NCBI RefSeq assembly: GCF_001687325.1
Contig: NZ_LZRD01000016.1
Span: forward strand, 1 to 64,000
Direction: 5' to 3'
DNA: 64,000 nt
Source of the DNA: Streptomyces sp. PTY087I2
GTDB lineage: Bacteria; Actinomycetota; Actinomycetes; Streptomycetales; Streptomycetaceae
The notes under the pieces are model-generated. The model did not search any database, was not told the origin of the DNA, and saw only the letters and a program-made list of their open reading frames with translations. Below are positions 16,099-24,162 of the stretch, in pieces. The translations under genes were made by a program, and so were the position numbers. Each line of letters begins with the position of its first letter. The stretch's first letter is position 1.

Positions 16099-17325
16099 TC
16101 AGCCGGGCGTGCTCGTCGTGGCGTTGCGGGCCGCGTAGCCCAGGGCAGCGGCCGCCGCGGCCAGCAGGGCGACCGTGGTCAGGGCCACCGGCAGCGAGAA
16201 CCAGTCGGCGAGGAAGCCGATCGCGGGCGGGCCGAGCAGCATCCCGCCGTAGCCGAGCGTCGAGGCGGCGGCGACCCCGCTGGGACCGGCCAGTTCGCCC
16301 GCGCGCCCCACGGCGACGGGGAAGATGTTGGCGAGCCCGAGTCCGGTGACCGCGAAACCCGCCAGCGCCAGCCAGGCGGTCGGCGCCAGCGAACCCAGCA
16401 GCATTCCGGCCGCGGCCGTCGCCCCGCCGAGGACCAGGGTGCGGGTCTGGCCGAGCCGTTCCAGGAGCAGGGTTCCGGTCAGCCGGCCCGCCGTCATCGT
16501 CAGGGCGAACAGCGCGTATCCGGCGGCGGCGAGCCCGGGGTGCGCGTCCAGGTCCTGTTCCAGGTGGAGCGCGCCCCAGTCGGCCAGGGCCCCTTCCCCG
16601 TACGCCGTGCACAGGGCGATCACGCCGAAGAGCACGACGATCCGGCGGGCCCGGGGCGACAGCCGCTGCTTCGGCTCGCTAGGGCCTTTCGTTTGGATCA
16701 TGTCGGGGGCCGGGCGGTGGCGGAGTAGGGCGGGTCCGGCGAACGCGGTGACCAGCAGGCCGATCCCGGCCAGCAGGAACAGATGGGTCGAGGCGGAGAG
16801 ACCGCCCGCGACCAGGCCGCCGAGTCCGGCGCCGACCATCCCGCCCAGGCTGAACGCCGCGTGGAAGCTCGGCATCACGGGCCGGCGCAGCGCGGCGACC
16901 AGATCGACGGCGGCGCTGTTCATCGCCACGTTCATCCCGCCGTACGCGGCTCCGAACACCAGCAGCACGAGGCCGAGGGAGAGCGCCGAGTGGGTCTGGG
17001 CGGGCAGCGCGATGCTCAGGGGGAGGAGGACGCCGCAGGCCACGGTGACGGCGTGGCTGCCGTAACGGCGGCAGAGCCGGCCGGTGAGCATCATGGTGAT
17101 CACCGCACCGGCGGAGACACCGAGCAGGGCGAGGCCGAGGGTGGAGGCGGAGGCTCCGGTCTGCTGCTTGATGGCCGGAATACGGACCACCCAGCCGGCG
17201 AAGAGGAACCCGTCGAGGGCGAAGAACACGGTCAGCGCGGTACGGAGGCGGGCCGACGAGGGTGGGGCGGTGTCTCCGCCAGGTCCCCCCGGTAGGGCCG
17301 TCCGCAGTTTGTTTAGTTGCGGCAC
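16099..17325 (-). CDS. Major facilitator superfamily transporter
   Basis: A 408-residue membrane protein with about twelve hydrophobic helices and a central charged loop (residues about 196-220). The segment GRLCRRYGSHAV after helix 2 is the MFS cytoplasmic loop motif, and GYGGMLLGPPAIGFLAD is typical of helix 11. It resembles the uncharacterised sugar-efflux or YbjJ-type actinobacterial MFS group. The GTG at 17325 is the best start, although no strong ribosome site precedes it; a competing ATG at 17333 is out of frame. It is divergent from a ROK-type regulator over 143 nt, so it may be under that regulator. Confidence 0.88.
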   Translation of the reverse strand: MPQLNKLRTALPGGPGGDTAPPSSARLRTALTVFFALDGFLFAGWVVRIPAIKQQTGASASTLGLALLGVSAGAVITMMLTGRLCRRYGSHAVTVACGVLLPLSIALPAQTHSALSLGLVLLVFGAAYGGMNVAMNSAAVDLVAALRRPVMPSFHAAFSLGGMVGAGLGGLVAGGLSASTHLFLLAGIGLLVTAFAGPALLRHRPAPDMIQTKGPSEPKQRLSPRARRIVVLFGVIALCTAYGEGALADWGALHLEQDLDAHPGLAAAGYALFALTMTAGRLTGTLLLERLGQTRTLVLGGATAAAGMLLGSLAPTAWLALAGFAVTGLGLANIFPVAVGRAGELAGPSGVAAASTLGYGGMLLGPPAIGFLADWFSLPVALTTVALLAAAAAALGYAARNATTSTPG

Positions 17326-17455
17326 AAATTCAGCATAGGGGCGCTCCGGCGGCCGACGCAACACCGCTGCACACCGCCTGCTCCGGGGGCACTGCCGTGG
17401 CCGGAACGGGATCCCCGGACCGGCCCTGGGCGTCCGGGAAGCCCCCGGATCATGG

Positions 17456-17461
17456 GAGACT
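17456..17461 (+). promoter_or_regulatory. -10-like GAGACT, 7 nt before the ROK regulator start
   Basis: GAGACT ends 7 nt before the ATG at 17469. It is a weaker match than the TANNNT cases but has the same spacing. Confidence 0.3.
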
Positions 17462-17468
17462 CGCCCCC

Positions 17469-18683
17469 ATGAACGGCAAGGCGACCACCACCCGGACCAA
17501 GCTGGAGAGGGGCCGCAGCGCGCTCGGGCCCGCACTGGAACTGGTCCACACCGGACGCGCCCCCACCCGGGCCGTCCTCACCTCCGAACTCGGCGTCACC
17601 CGCGCCACCGCCGGGGCGGTCGCCGCGGAACTGGAGGCGCTCGGGCTGATCCGGGTCGACTCCAGCCCCGGGTCGGCGGCCGGTTCCCAGGGCCGCCCCT
17701 CGCACCGGCTGTCCGTCCTGGAGACCGGCCCCGTCGTCCTCGCCGCCCAGGTGCACGCCGACGGCTTCCGGGCCGCGCTCGTCGGGCTCGGCGGCCGGAT
17801 CGTCGCCACCTCGCCCGGCTGTGTCGCGGTGATGGCCGACCCCGCGCAGGTGCTCGGCGAGGTCGTGGAAGCGGGGGCCGAACTGCTCCGCGCGAGCGGG
17901 CTGCGCTGCGTCGGCGCCGGACTCGCCGTGCCGTCGGCGGTCGCCGAACCGGAGGGCACCGCCCTCAACCCGCTGCACATCGCCTGGCCCGCCGGCTCCC
18001 CGGTCCGGGACATCTTCGCCGCCTGCGTACGCCGGGCGGGCATCACCGGACCCGCGTTCACCGGCAACGACGTCAACCTCACCGCGCTGGCCGAGCACCG
18101 GCACGGCGCGGGGCGGGGCGCCCAGCACCTGCTGTGCGTGGCCACCGGACACCGGGGCGTCGGCGGGGCCCTCGTGCTCGACGGCCGCCTGCACAGCGGG
18201 AGTTCGGGCCTCGCCCTGGAGGTGGGCCATCTCACCGTGAACCCCGAGGGCCGGCCCTGCCACTGCGGCGGGCGCGGCTGCCTCGACGTGGAGACCGACC
18301 CGCTGGCCTTCCTCACCACCGCCCACCGCGAGCCCGGCCCCGAGGAGTCCCTCCTCAAGCAGGCCGGGAACCTGCTCCGCACGGAGTACGACGACCCGGC
18401 GGTGCGGCAGGCCGCCGAAGCGCTGATCGACCGGCTGGGGCTGGGACTCGCCGGGCTGGTCAACATCCTCAACCCCGACCGCATCATCCTCGGCGGCCTC
18501 CACCGCGACCTGCTGGAGGCGGACCCGGAGCGGCTGCGCGCCGTCGTCGCCGACCGCAGCCTGTGGGGGCGCAGCGGCAGCGTGCCGATCCTGCCCTGCA
18601 CCCTGGCCCACAACAGTCTGGTGGGCGCCGCCGAACTGGCCTGGCAGCCGGTCCTCGACGACCCGCTCGCCGCCCTGGCCTGA
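17469..18683 (+). CDS. ROK-family transcriptional regulator
   Basis: A 404-residue ROK regulator. A winged helix-turn-helix occupies residues 15-75 (LELVHTGRAPTRAVLTSELGVTRATAGAVAAELEALGLI). The sugar-kinase-like domain follows, with the ROK zinc signature GHLTVNPEGRPCHCGGRGCLDVE. The phosphate-binding DxGxT motif of true kinases is degraded (VHADGFRAALVGLGG), so it is probably a regulator that senses a sugar or amino sugar and not an active kinase. It is divergent from an MFS gene; the 143-nt gap contains an AT-rich stretch around 17306-17331 (TTTGTTTAG...CACAAATT) that could hold the operator. Confidence 0.88.
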   Translation: MNGKATTTRTKLERGRSALGPALELVHTGRAPTRAVLTSELGVTRATAGAVAAELEALGLIRVDSSPGSAAGSQGRPSHRLSVLETGPVVLAAQVHADGFRAALVGLGGRIVATSPGCVAVMADPAQVLGEVVEAGAELLRASGLRCVGAGLAVPSAVAEPEGTALNPLHIAWPAGSPVRDIFAACVRRAGITGPAFTGNDVNLTALAEHRHGAGRGAQHLLCVATGHRGVGGALVLDGRLHSGSSGLALEVGHLTVNPEGRPCHCGGRGCLDVETDPLAFLTTAHREPGPEESLLKQAGNLLRTEYDDPAVRQAAEALIDRLGLGLAGLVNILNPDRIILGGLHRDLLEADPERLRAVVADRSLWGRSGSVPILPCTLAHNSLVGAAELAWQPVLDDPLAALA

Positions 18684-18701
18684 CCGGCCGCCGGGCGGTC
18701 A
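18681..18701 (+). terminator. Hairpin at the ROK regulator stop
   Basis: TGACCGGCC and GGGCGGTCA pair over 8 of 9 positions around a 3-nt loop, starting at the stop codon itself. Confidence 0.45.
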
Positions 18702-18837
18702 TCGCGCCGGGAGGCGTGCTCCCGCCGCAGTACGCGCACGGCCGCCTCGTGTACGACGCCCCGAGGCCCCTCGTCCGGGCAGGCTCGAAAGCGACCGGAA
18801 GGCATCACGCCATCCGCGAACGAGGGAGCTGACCGAG

Positions 18838-19131
18838 ATGAACACCCTGGCGCACACCGGCGGACCCGGCCCCTGGGTCCTGCTCTTCCCGCTCTTCTGG
18901 GCGGCGGTCGTCATCGGGATCGTCACCCTGCTGCGCCGCACCGTCTGGCGCGGGCGCAGGGGTCCGTGGGCGGCTGCCCGCACCCCGCAGGGCGCCCCCG
19001 GCCCGTCCTCGCCGATCGCGCTGCTCGGCCGTCGATTCGCCGCGGGGGAGATCGACGAGGACGAGTACTGGCGCCGACTGTCCGTGCTGGACGAGCAGTT
19101 CGGCCGGACCGCGGGCGGCGGCCCGGCGTGA
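18838..19131 (+). CDS. Small membrane protein with SHOCT domain
   Basis: A 97-residue protein with one transmembrane helix at about 13-33 (WVLLFPLFWAAVVIGIVTLL), a basic linker (RRTVWRGRRG) and a C-terminal SHOCT motif (LLGRRFAAGEIDEDEYWRRLSVL). SHOCT is a short oligomerisation motif widespread in Streptomyces membrane proteins; its role is usually unknown. The start has GAGGGAGCTGA upstream with good spacing. It is monocistronic, ended by a very strong hairpin. Confidence 0.85.
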   Translation: MNTLAHTGGPGPWVLLFPLFWAAVVIGIVTLLRRTVWRGRRGPWAAARTPQGAPGPSSPIALLGRRFAAGEIDEDEYWRRLSVLDEQFGRTAGGGPA

Positions 19132-19144
19132 CCCCGTCACCGCG

Positions 19145-19180
19145 GTCCCGCCCGGTGGGCCTGCGCCCGCCGGGCGGGAC
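19145..19180. terminator. Very strong bidirectional terminator
   Basis: Arms 19145-19160 and 19165-19180 pair at 16 positions (one G-T wobble) around a CTGC tetraloop. It lies between convergent stops and would serve both genes. Confidence 0.88.
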
Positions 19181-19187
19181 TGCCCCG

Positions 19188-19706
19188 TCAGCCGACGACG
19201 GCCGACCGGGCGGGCAGGGCCGCGATGTCGTCGGGCGTGATGGTCACGGCCCCGAACGGCCCGTCGGTCATCGACCCGTAGACCGCGAGCGGCGGCAGGG
19301 TCGAGGCGCCGGTGACCGCCGGCAGGGTGAACCAGACGGCCTTCCCGGCCGAGCCGATCGGCCGCACGCCCCAGCTCTCGCTGACGGCGGCGATCAGCGC
19401 CAGACCCCGGCCCGACGTGGCGAACGAGTCCGCCTCGTTCACCGTGGGCAGACGCGGATCGTGGTCGTGGACGGAGACCGTCAGACGGTCGAGCAGCAGC
19501 TCGATGTCGACGGTGCATGACTTGTCCGGCTGTGCGTGCCGGTGAACGTTGGTGAGAAGCTCGGTGACGCCCAGGGCCGCCTGGTCGATCAGAGGATCGA
19601 GATGCCAGTAGCGCAGTTGCGCCGAGATGATTCTGCGGACTTGACCGATCCGCGACGGCAGGGCCTGGAGCTCCACCGTGCAGTGCCTGCTTGGCTCGCT
19701 GATCAC
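19188..19706 (-). CDS. ATP-binding anti-sigma-factor-like kinase (HATPase_c_2)
   Basis: A 172-residue RsbW/SpoIIAB-like protein of the large Streptomyces family. The N box reads ALGVTELLTNVHRHA (residues 44-58) and the G1 box is VHDHDPRLP; the G2-type loop is SGRGLALIAAVSESWGV. The C-terminal 35 residues beyond the ATPase core carry no known motif. Such proteins bind a sigma factor or anti-anti-sigma partner and may phosphorylate it. No partner gene is adjacent. The ATG at 19706 has GGGGAG 12 nt upstream. Confidence 0.87.
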   Translation of the reverse strand: MISEPSRHCTVELQALPSRIGQVRRIISAQLRYWHLDPLIDQAALGVTELLTNVHRHAQPDKSCTVDIELLLDRLTVSVHDHDPRLPTVNEADSFATSGRGLALIAAVSESWGVRPIGSAGKAVWFTLPAVTGASTLPPLAVYGSMTDGPFGAVTITPDDIAALPARSAVVG

Positions 19707-20032
19707 GGCTGCGACTCCCCGAAATAGGTCCGGAAGAAGAGAAGAGACACGAACGGGCCCGGCGGACGACTGACTGCCGGATCCGCTCTGCTCTTGTCGT
19801 GTCTGCTCGTGTCGCGCGACCCGGTCCGTGGAGCGGATCGCTCTGTCACCGAGGCTGCACCTTCAGTGACGTGGATCCAGCGTGGCCCAGGGGCTGTGGC
19901 TCCGCAACTCGCGACGGAACCCGACGGGCCGGGACCCGGTCGCCGTGCGCGTACCGGCAGGCCGGTGAACCGGAACGCCGACGTCCGTACCGGCGGGCCC
20001 GGGGCCCCGCCCGCCGTGGACGTACAGCCGGC
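19707..20032. other. Intergenic region upstream of the anti-sigma-like gene
   Basis: No convincing gene. It contains a perfect 9-bp inverted repeat, GATCCGCTC at 19780-19788 and GAGCGGATC at 19831-19839, with 42 nt between the arms. The promoter of the minus-strand HATPase gene should lie here, since it reads away from this region. The CTCTTGTCGTGTCTGCTCGTGTC stretch is pyrimidine/G-rich, with no known motif. Confidence 0.4.
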
Positions 20033-20350
20033 TCAGTCCCGGTGGCCGCGCGCGCTGCGCAGCGTCTCCAGGAAGCGCCGCAGCGGAGCCGCCCCGTCGC
20101 GTCTGCGGTTGCGCTGCCCCATCGTCAACCGGTAGCGCACCCCGTTCACCCGGGCGATGACGGAATCCGCCGCGATGAACCACCACTTGCGGGCGCTGAC
20201 CGTGCCCACCGGGGCGCTGTCGATCTCCCGCCCGTTGCTCGTGAGGAGGGACAGCCGGCCGTCCTTCACCACCACCTGACCGGCCCTGGTCAGCGACCGG
20301 GTGAACCGTTCGATCCTGACCCCCGACGCACTGAACTCGACGTCCGCCAT
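20033..20350 (-). CDS. Small conserved protein, unknown function
   Basis: A 105-residue protein with no signal peptide or membrane segment. It is a compact beta-rich protein (VEFSASGVRIERFTRSL, VVVKDGRLSLLTSNG) with a strongly basic end (MGQRNRRRDGAAPLRRFLETLRSARGHRD) and a conserved KWWFIAADSVIARVNG core, resembling a small PH/GRAM-like domain. I do not recognise a function. The ATG at 20350 has AAGGGGGG about 11 nt upstream, a strong ribosome site. It is divergent from the cysteine desulfhydrase-like gene. Confidence 0.7.
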   Translation of the reverse strand: MADVEFSASGVRIERFTRSLTRAGQVVVKDGRLSLLTSNGREIDSAPVGTVSARKWWFIAADSVIARVNGVRYRLTMGQRNRRRDGAAPLRRFLETLRSARGHRD

Positions 20351-20585
20351 CGCGGATTCGCCCCCCTTCGTCACTGCTCCTGCTGTTGCAGTGTGCCCGG
20401 ACACGGGCCGGACCGCCAGAGGGCCCGGAAGCCCGGTGCGCGGCCGCCCGCACCGCCCGTCACAGCCGCCCCGCAGGCGGCGCTCAAAGGCAGCGCTATG
20501 GGCCATCAAAGTGACCGTTTGTGCAGGTGGGATGCATATCGTGGGAGGTGCGAGCACCGGATCGACGACCAACAGGAGCAGGCCC

Positions 20586-21719
20586 ATGGAGACCAGAGAA
20601 CACACCGTCGGGGGCGGGGCCAGGGCGACCGTGGACGTCGACCGCAGCGACCCGGAGTACCGGACCTGGCTGAAGGAGGCCGTCCGCAAGGTCCAGGCCG
20701 ACGCGAACCGCTCCGCCGACACCCATCTCCTGCGCTTCCCGCTGCCCGAGGCGTGGGGCATCGACCTGTACCTCAAGGACGAGTCGACGCACCCCACCGG
20801 CAGCCTCAAGCACCGCCTGGCCCGCTCGCTCTTCCTGTACGGGCTCTGCAACGGCTGGATCCGGCCGGGCAAGCCGGTCATCGAGGCGTCCAGCGGCTCG
20901 ACCGCCGTGTCGGAGGCGTACTTCGCCAAGCTGATCGGCGTCCCGTTCATCGCCGTGATGCCGCGCACCACCAGCCCCGAGAAGTGCCGCCTCATCGAAT
21001 TCCACGGCGGGCAGTGCCACTTCGTGGACGACTCGCGCACCATGTACGAACAGTCCGCGGCGCTCGCCGCCGAGACCGGCGGACACTACATGGACCAGTT
21101 CACCTACGCGGAGCGCGCCACCGACTGGCGCGGCAACAACAACATCGCGGAGTCGATCTACCAGCAGCTGCGCCTGGAGCGCTACCCGGAACCCGCCTGG
21201 ATCGTCGCCACCGCCGGGACCGGCGGCACCTCGGCGACCATCGCCCGCTACGTCCACTACCTCCAGCACGACACCCGCATCTGCGTGCCCGACCCGGAGA
21301 ACTCCTGTTTCTTCGACGGCTGGACCCACCACGACCCGCACGCCACCAGCGACCGCGGCTCCCGCATCGAGGGCATCGGCCGCCCGCGCATGGAACCCAG
21401 CTTCGTGCCCGGCGCCATCGACCGGATGATGAAGGTGCCCGACGCCGCCAGCGTCGCCGCCGTCCGCGCCCTGGAGCGTGCCATCGGCCGCAAGGCGGGC
21501 GGCTCCACGGGCACCGGACTGTGGAGCGCGTTCAAGCTGATCGCGGAGATGGTGGCGCGCGGCGAGCAGGGGAGCGTCGTCACGCTGCTGTGCGACCCGG
21601 GCGACCGCTACCTGGACAAGTACTACTCCGACTCCTGGCTGGAGGAACAGGGCCTGGACATCTCTCCGTACGCCGCCGCCATCGACGACTTCCTCGCCAC
21701 CGGCACCTGGCCCTGCTGA
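20586..21719 (+). CDS. PLP-dependent cysteine desulfhydrase (Cds1-like)
   Basis: A 377-residue fold-type II PLP enzyme of the cysteine synthase family. The PLP lysine is K75 in HPTGSLKHRLA. The substrate-binding loop reads EASSGSTAVSEAYFAKLIG, and the phosphate-binding glycine loop TAGTGGTSA is near residue 218. The extended N-terminus and GRPRMEPSFVPGAIDRM resemble mycobacterial Cds1, which releases H2S from cysteine, more than CysK or CysM. No serine acetyltransferase lies nearby. The ATG at 20586 has GGAGC 6 nt upstream. The family is firm; desulfhydrase activity is inferred. Confidence 0.85.
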   Translation: METREHTVGGGARATVDVDRSDPEYRTWLKEAVRKVQADANRSADTHLLRFPLPEAWGIDLYLKDESTHPTGSLKHRLARSLFLYGLCNGWIRPGKPVIEASSGSTAVSEAYFAKLIGVPFIAVMPRTTSPEKCRLIEFHGGQCHFVDDSRTMYEQSAALAAETGGHYMDQFTYAERATDWRGNNNIAESIYQQLRLERYPEPAWIVATAGTGGTSATIARYVHYLQHDTRICVPDPENSCFFDGWTHHDPHATSDRGSRIEGIGRPRMEPSFVPGAIDRMMKVPDAASVAAVRALERAIGRKAGGSTGTGLWSAFKLIAEMVARGEQGSVVTLLCDPGDRYLDKYYSDSWLEEQGLDISPYAAAIDDFLATGTWPC

Positions 21720-21748
21720 GAACCCGCGCCCGGCCTGGCTCTGCTGAG
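21706..21748. repeat. Imperfect duplication of the gene's last codons
   Basis: CCTGGCCCTGCTGAG (21706-21720), which contains the Cds1-like stop codon, recurs as CCTGGCTCTGCTGAG at 21734-21748, 28 bp later. It looks like a small tandem duplication across the 3' end of the gene. Confidence 0.55.
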
Positions 21749-21765
21749 GGCCCGCCCCGTCCCGC

Positions 21766-22245
21766 TCAGGGCGTCGTCGTCGCCAGCCGGGCGTCCAGGC
21801 GGCGCACGGCGTCCCGGAAGGACCGGCCCACCCCGGCCCGGCCCAGGCTCAGCACCAGACGGAACAGCCCCGTCCCGTCGGCGGCGAAGGTCCACTGCAC
21901 CCGGGTGCCCGACCCCTCCGGGGTGAGCCGCCACTCCTCCAACAGGGCCCGCAGACCGGGTGCGTTGGTCTCGTCGACCCGGTAGGCGTAACAGCTGCCC
22001 GGCTCGGTGGCGACGACCGTCTCACGGAAGCGGACCCCGCCCCGCAGCCGCACCTCCCGGCCCGCGCCCGCCTCGGTGGGCGTGGCCCGGGTGACGGCGG
22101 TGAACCAGGACGGCCAGGACGCCACATCGTCGGCGAGCGCGCGGTACACCACGTCCGGCGGCGCGGACACCTCGGCGGCGAACACCAGCCGCATCGGCGC
22201 CGAGTCGACGAACTCCCTTCCCACGGTACGGAGTCGGCGTGCCAT
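21766..22245 (-). CDS. SRPBCC-family protein
   Basis: A 159-residue START/SRPBCC helix-grip protein. The N-terminal pattern FAAEVSAPPDVVYRALADDVASWPSWFTAVTRATP is the standard first strand and helices of the fold; FRETVVATEPGSCYAYRVDE and WTFAADGTGLFRLVLSL are later strands. Such proteins bind hydrophobic ligands or act as polyketide cyclases; no catalytic signature is evident. The ATG at 22245 has GGGAGG 8 nt upstream. It lies 71 nt downstream of the SDR/DUF2867 gene on the same strand and may be cotranscribed with it; both contain helix-grip-like lipid-type modules. Confidence 0.8.
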   Translation of the reverse strand: MARRLRTVGREFVDSAPMRLVFAAEVSAPPDVVYRALADDVASWPSWFTAVTRATPTEAGAGREVRLRGGVRFRETVVATEPGSCYAYRVDETNAPGLRALLEEWRLTPEGSGTRVQWTFAADGTGLFRLVLSLGRAGVGRSFRDAVRRLDARLATTTP

Positions 22246-22316
22246 CCCGTGCACCTCCCGGCGGTCCGCGGTGTGCGGTGTGTGGTCTGTGGAGCGCACA
22301 CCTAGCGGCCGATTCG

Positions 22317-23882
22317 TCAGTTGTCTGTACCACTGACGGGCACCGGTCCGCGCCGCTTCTCCTCCGCCACGGCCGCTTCGGCGATGTTGCGCGCCATCCC
22401 GCCGAACACCACCGAGTGGAAGGGCCACACGCTCCACCAGTACGCGTGCCCGAACAGCCCGCGCGGATGGAACAGCGCGCGCTGCCCGTACATCGTGCGG
22501 CCCCGCTCGTCGCGGCGCACCGACAGCTCCAGCCAGGCCAGCCCCGGTACCCGCATCTCGGCCCGCAGCCGCAGCAGTTCGCCGGGCACGATCTCCTCCA
22601 CCCGCCAGAAGTCCAGCGAGTCGCCCACCCGCAGATGCTGGGCGTCCCGGCGGCCGCGCCGCAGCCCCACCCCGCCGACGAGCCGGTCCAGCCAGCCCCG
22701 TACCGCCCAGGCCAGTGGGAAGGAGTACCAGCCGTTCTCCCCGCCGATGCCCTCGATCACCCGCCACAGCGCCTCGGGCCCGACCGGCACGGCCATCTCC
22801 CGCTCGTCCCGGTAGAGGCTGCCGCCCGCCCAGTCCGGGTCGGTGGGCAGCGGGTCGCTCGGCGCGCCCGGCACCGCCGCGTTGGACCAGCGGGTGTCGA
22901 CCCGCGCCTCCTGGATCCGCTTCAGGGCCAGCCGCAGCGCCCGGTCGAAACCGATGGCCCCGTCCGGCGGATCGGGGACGTACTCCTTGATGTCGTGCTC
23001 CGCGCAGACCACCTCGTGGCGCAGCGACTCCGTGAGCGGCCGGGCGATGGAGCTGGGCACCGGGGTGACCAGACCGACCCAGCGGCTGGAGAGCGTCGGG
23101 GTCAGCACCGGCACCGGCAGGATCAGCCGCCGCCGCAGCCCCGCCACCGCCGCGTAGCGCTGCATCATGTCCCGGTACGTCATGACGTCCGGGCCCCCGA
23201 TGTCGAACGCCCGGTTCACCTCGGGCGGCAGCGTCGCACACCCCACCAGATAGCGGATCACGTCCCGGACGGCCACCGGCTGGATCCGGGTCCGTACCCA
23301 GCTCGGGGTGATCATCAGCGGCAGCCGCTCCGTGAGATACCGCAGCATCTCGAACGAGGCGGACCCCGAGCCGATGACGATCGCCGCGCGCAGCACCGCC
23401 GTCGGCACCCCGGAGTCCAGCAGGATGTGCCCCACCTCGGCCCGCGAACGCAGATGCGGCGACAGCTCCTTCTCCGGCACCCCGGTCGGGGTCAGCCCGC
23501 CCAGATACACGATCCGGCGCACCCCCGCCGCCCGCGCCTGCTCGCCGAAGGTCCGGGCCGCCCTGCGGTCGGTCTCCTCGAAGGACGAACCGGTGCCGAG
23601 CGCGTGCACCAGGTAGTACGCCACGTCGACGCCCCGCATCGCCTCCGCCAGGGAGCCGGCGTCGGTGACATCGCCGCGCACCACCTCGACGCGGTCCGCC
23701 CACGGGTAGTCGCGCAGCTTCTGCGGCGTCCTGGCCAGGGCGCGCACCCGGTGCCCGGAGTCGAGCAGGGCGGGCACCAGGCGACCGCCGATGTAACCGG
23801 TGGCCCCGGTCACCAGACAGCGCGGGGCCGATCCGTCGGGGAGTTCCGCGCTGCCGCCGGGGCCTTCCTCAAGATCCGTCAC
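22317..23882 (-). CDS. SDR-family NAD(P)-binding protein with DUF2867 domain
   Basis: A 521-residue two-domain protein. Residues 20-330 are an atypical short-chain dehydrogenase (CLVTGATGYIGGRLVPALL glycine motif; VAYYLVHALG; IVYLGGLTP). Residues 350-510 are a DUF2867 helix-grip domain (WYSFPLAWAVRGWLDRLVGGVGLRRGRR, FWRVEEIVPGELLRLRAEMRVPGLAWLEL). This fusion is common in actinobacteria and cyanobacteria; the reaction is unknown. The catalytic YxxxK of classical SDRs is not evident, so it may bind nucleotide without being a dehydrogenase. The GTG at 23882 has CACACT 7 nt upstream, suggesting a leaderless message. Confidence 0.87.
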   Translation of the reverse strand: MTDLEEGPGGSAELPDGSAPRCLVTGATGYIGGRLVPALLDSGHRVRALARTPQKLRDYPWADRVEVVRGDVTDAGSLAEAMRGVDVAYYLVHALGTGSSFEETDRRAARTFGEQARAAGVRRIVYLGGLTPTGVPEKELSPHLRSRAEVGHILLDSGVPTAVLRAAIVIGSGSASFEMLRYLTERLPLMITPSWVRTRIQPVAVRDVIRYLVGCATLPPEVNRAFDIGGPDVMTYRDMMQRYAAVAGLRRRLILPVPVLTPTLSSRWVGLVTPVPSSIARPLTESLRHEVVCAEHDIKEYVPDPPDGAIGFDRALRLALKRIQEARVDTRWSNAAVPGAPSDPLPTDPDWAGGSLYRDEREMAVPVGPEALWRVIEGIGGENGWYSFPLAWAVRGWLDRLVGGVGLRRGRRDAQHLRVGDSLDFWRVEEIVPGELLRLRAEMRVPGLAWLELSVRRDERGRTMYGQRALFHPRGLFGHAYWWSVWPFHSVVFGGMARNIAEAAVAEEKRRGPVPVSGTDN

Positions 23883-23889
23883 CTGTCCG

Positions 23890-23895
23890 AGTGTG
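23890..23895 (-). promoter_or_regulatory. -10-like CACACT, 7 nt before the SDR gene start
   Basis: The minus-strand CACACT ends 7 nt before the GTG at 23882. Confidence 0.35.
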
Positions 23896-23966
23896 ACACC
23901 GGACGGCCCCCGCTACCGTTCGGGGACTCCGTACGGCGGCATCGATCCCGCCGGTACGGTGACGGC

Positions 23967-24092
23967 CCCGGCTCCCGGCCCAGGCCCCCGACTCCGGCTC
24001 CGGCTCCGGCTCGGCCCCGGCTCTCGGCTCCGGCTTGACCTCGGCTCCGGCTCCCGGCCCGGGCTCCCGACTCGGCCGCGCCCCCGGCCCCC
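23967..24092. repeat. Low-complexity GGCTCC-rich tract
   Basis: A 126-bp stretch made of degenerate GGCTCC/CGGCTC hexamer units between the SDR gene and the sigma-like gene. It is non-coding on the best interpretation and probably arose by replication slippage. A similar GGCTCC run ends the gene at 59570-60892. Confidence 0.6.
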
Positions 24093-24093
24093 G

Positions 24094-24162
24094 GCCCTCG
24101 CGCCGGCCTCAGCGCACCGCCGTGAGCGTCCTGCCCTCGCGCCGGCCTCAGCGCACCGCCGT
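24094..24162. repeat. 30-bp perfect direct repeat over the stop of the sigma-like gene
   Basis: The 30-bp unit at 24094-24123 recurs exactly at 24133-24162, a 39-bp period. The second copy contains the stop codon (24148-24150) and final codons of the gene; the first copy is a duplicated, untranslated 3' end. Confidence 0.75.

Noticed and set aside
17312..17333. An 8-codon frame (ATG at 17333, MLNLCRN) before the MFS gene, a possible leader peptide.
   Set aside because: It has no ribosome site and overlaps the MFS start out of frame; most likely chance, although it may weaken translation of the start at 17325.
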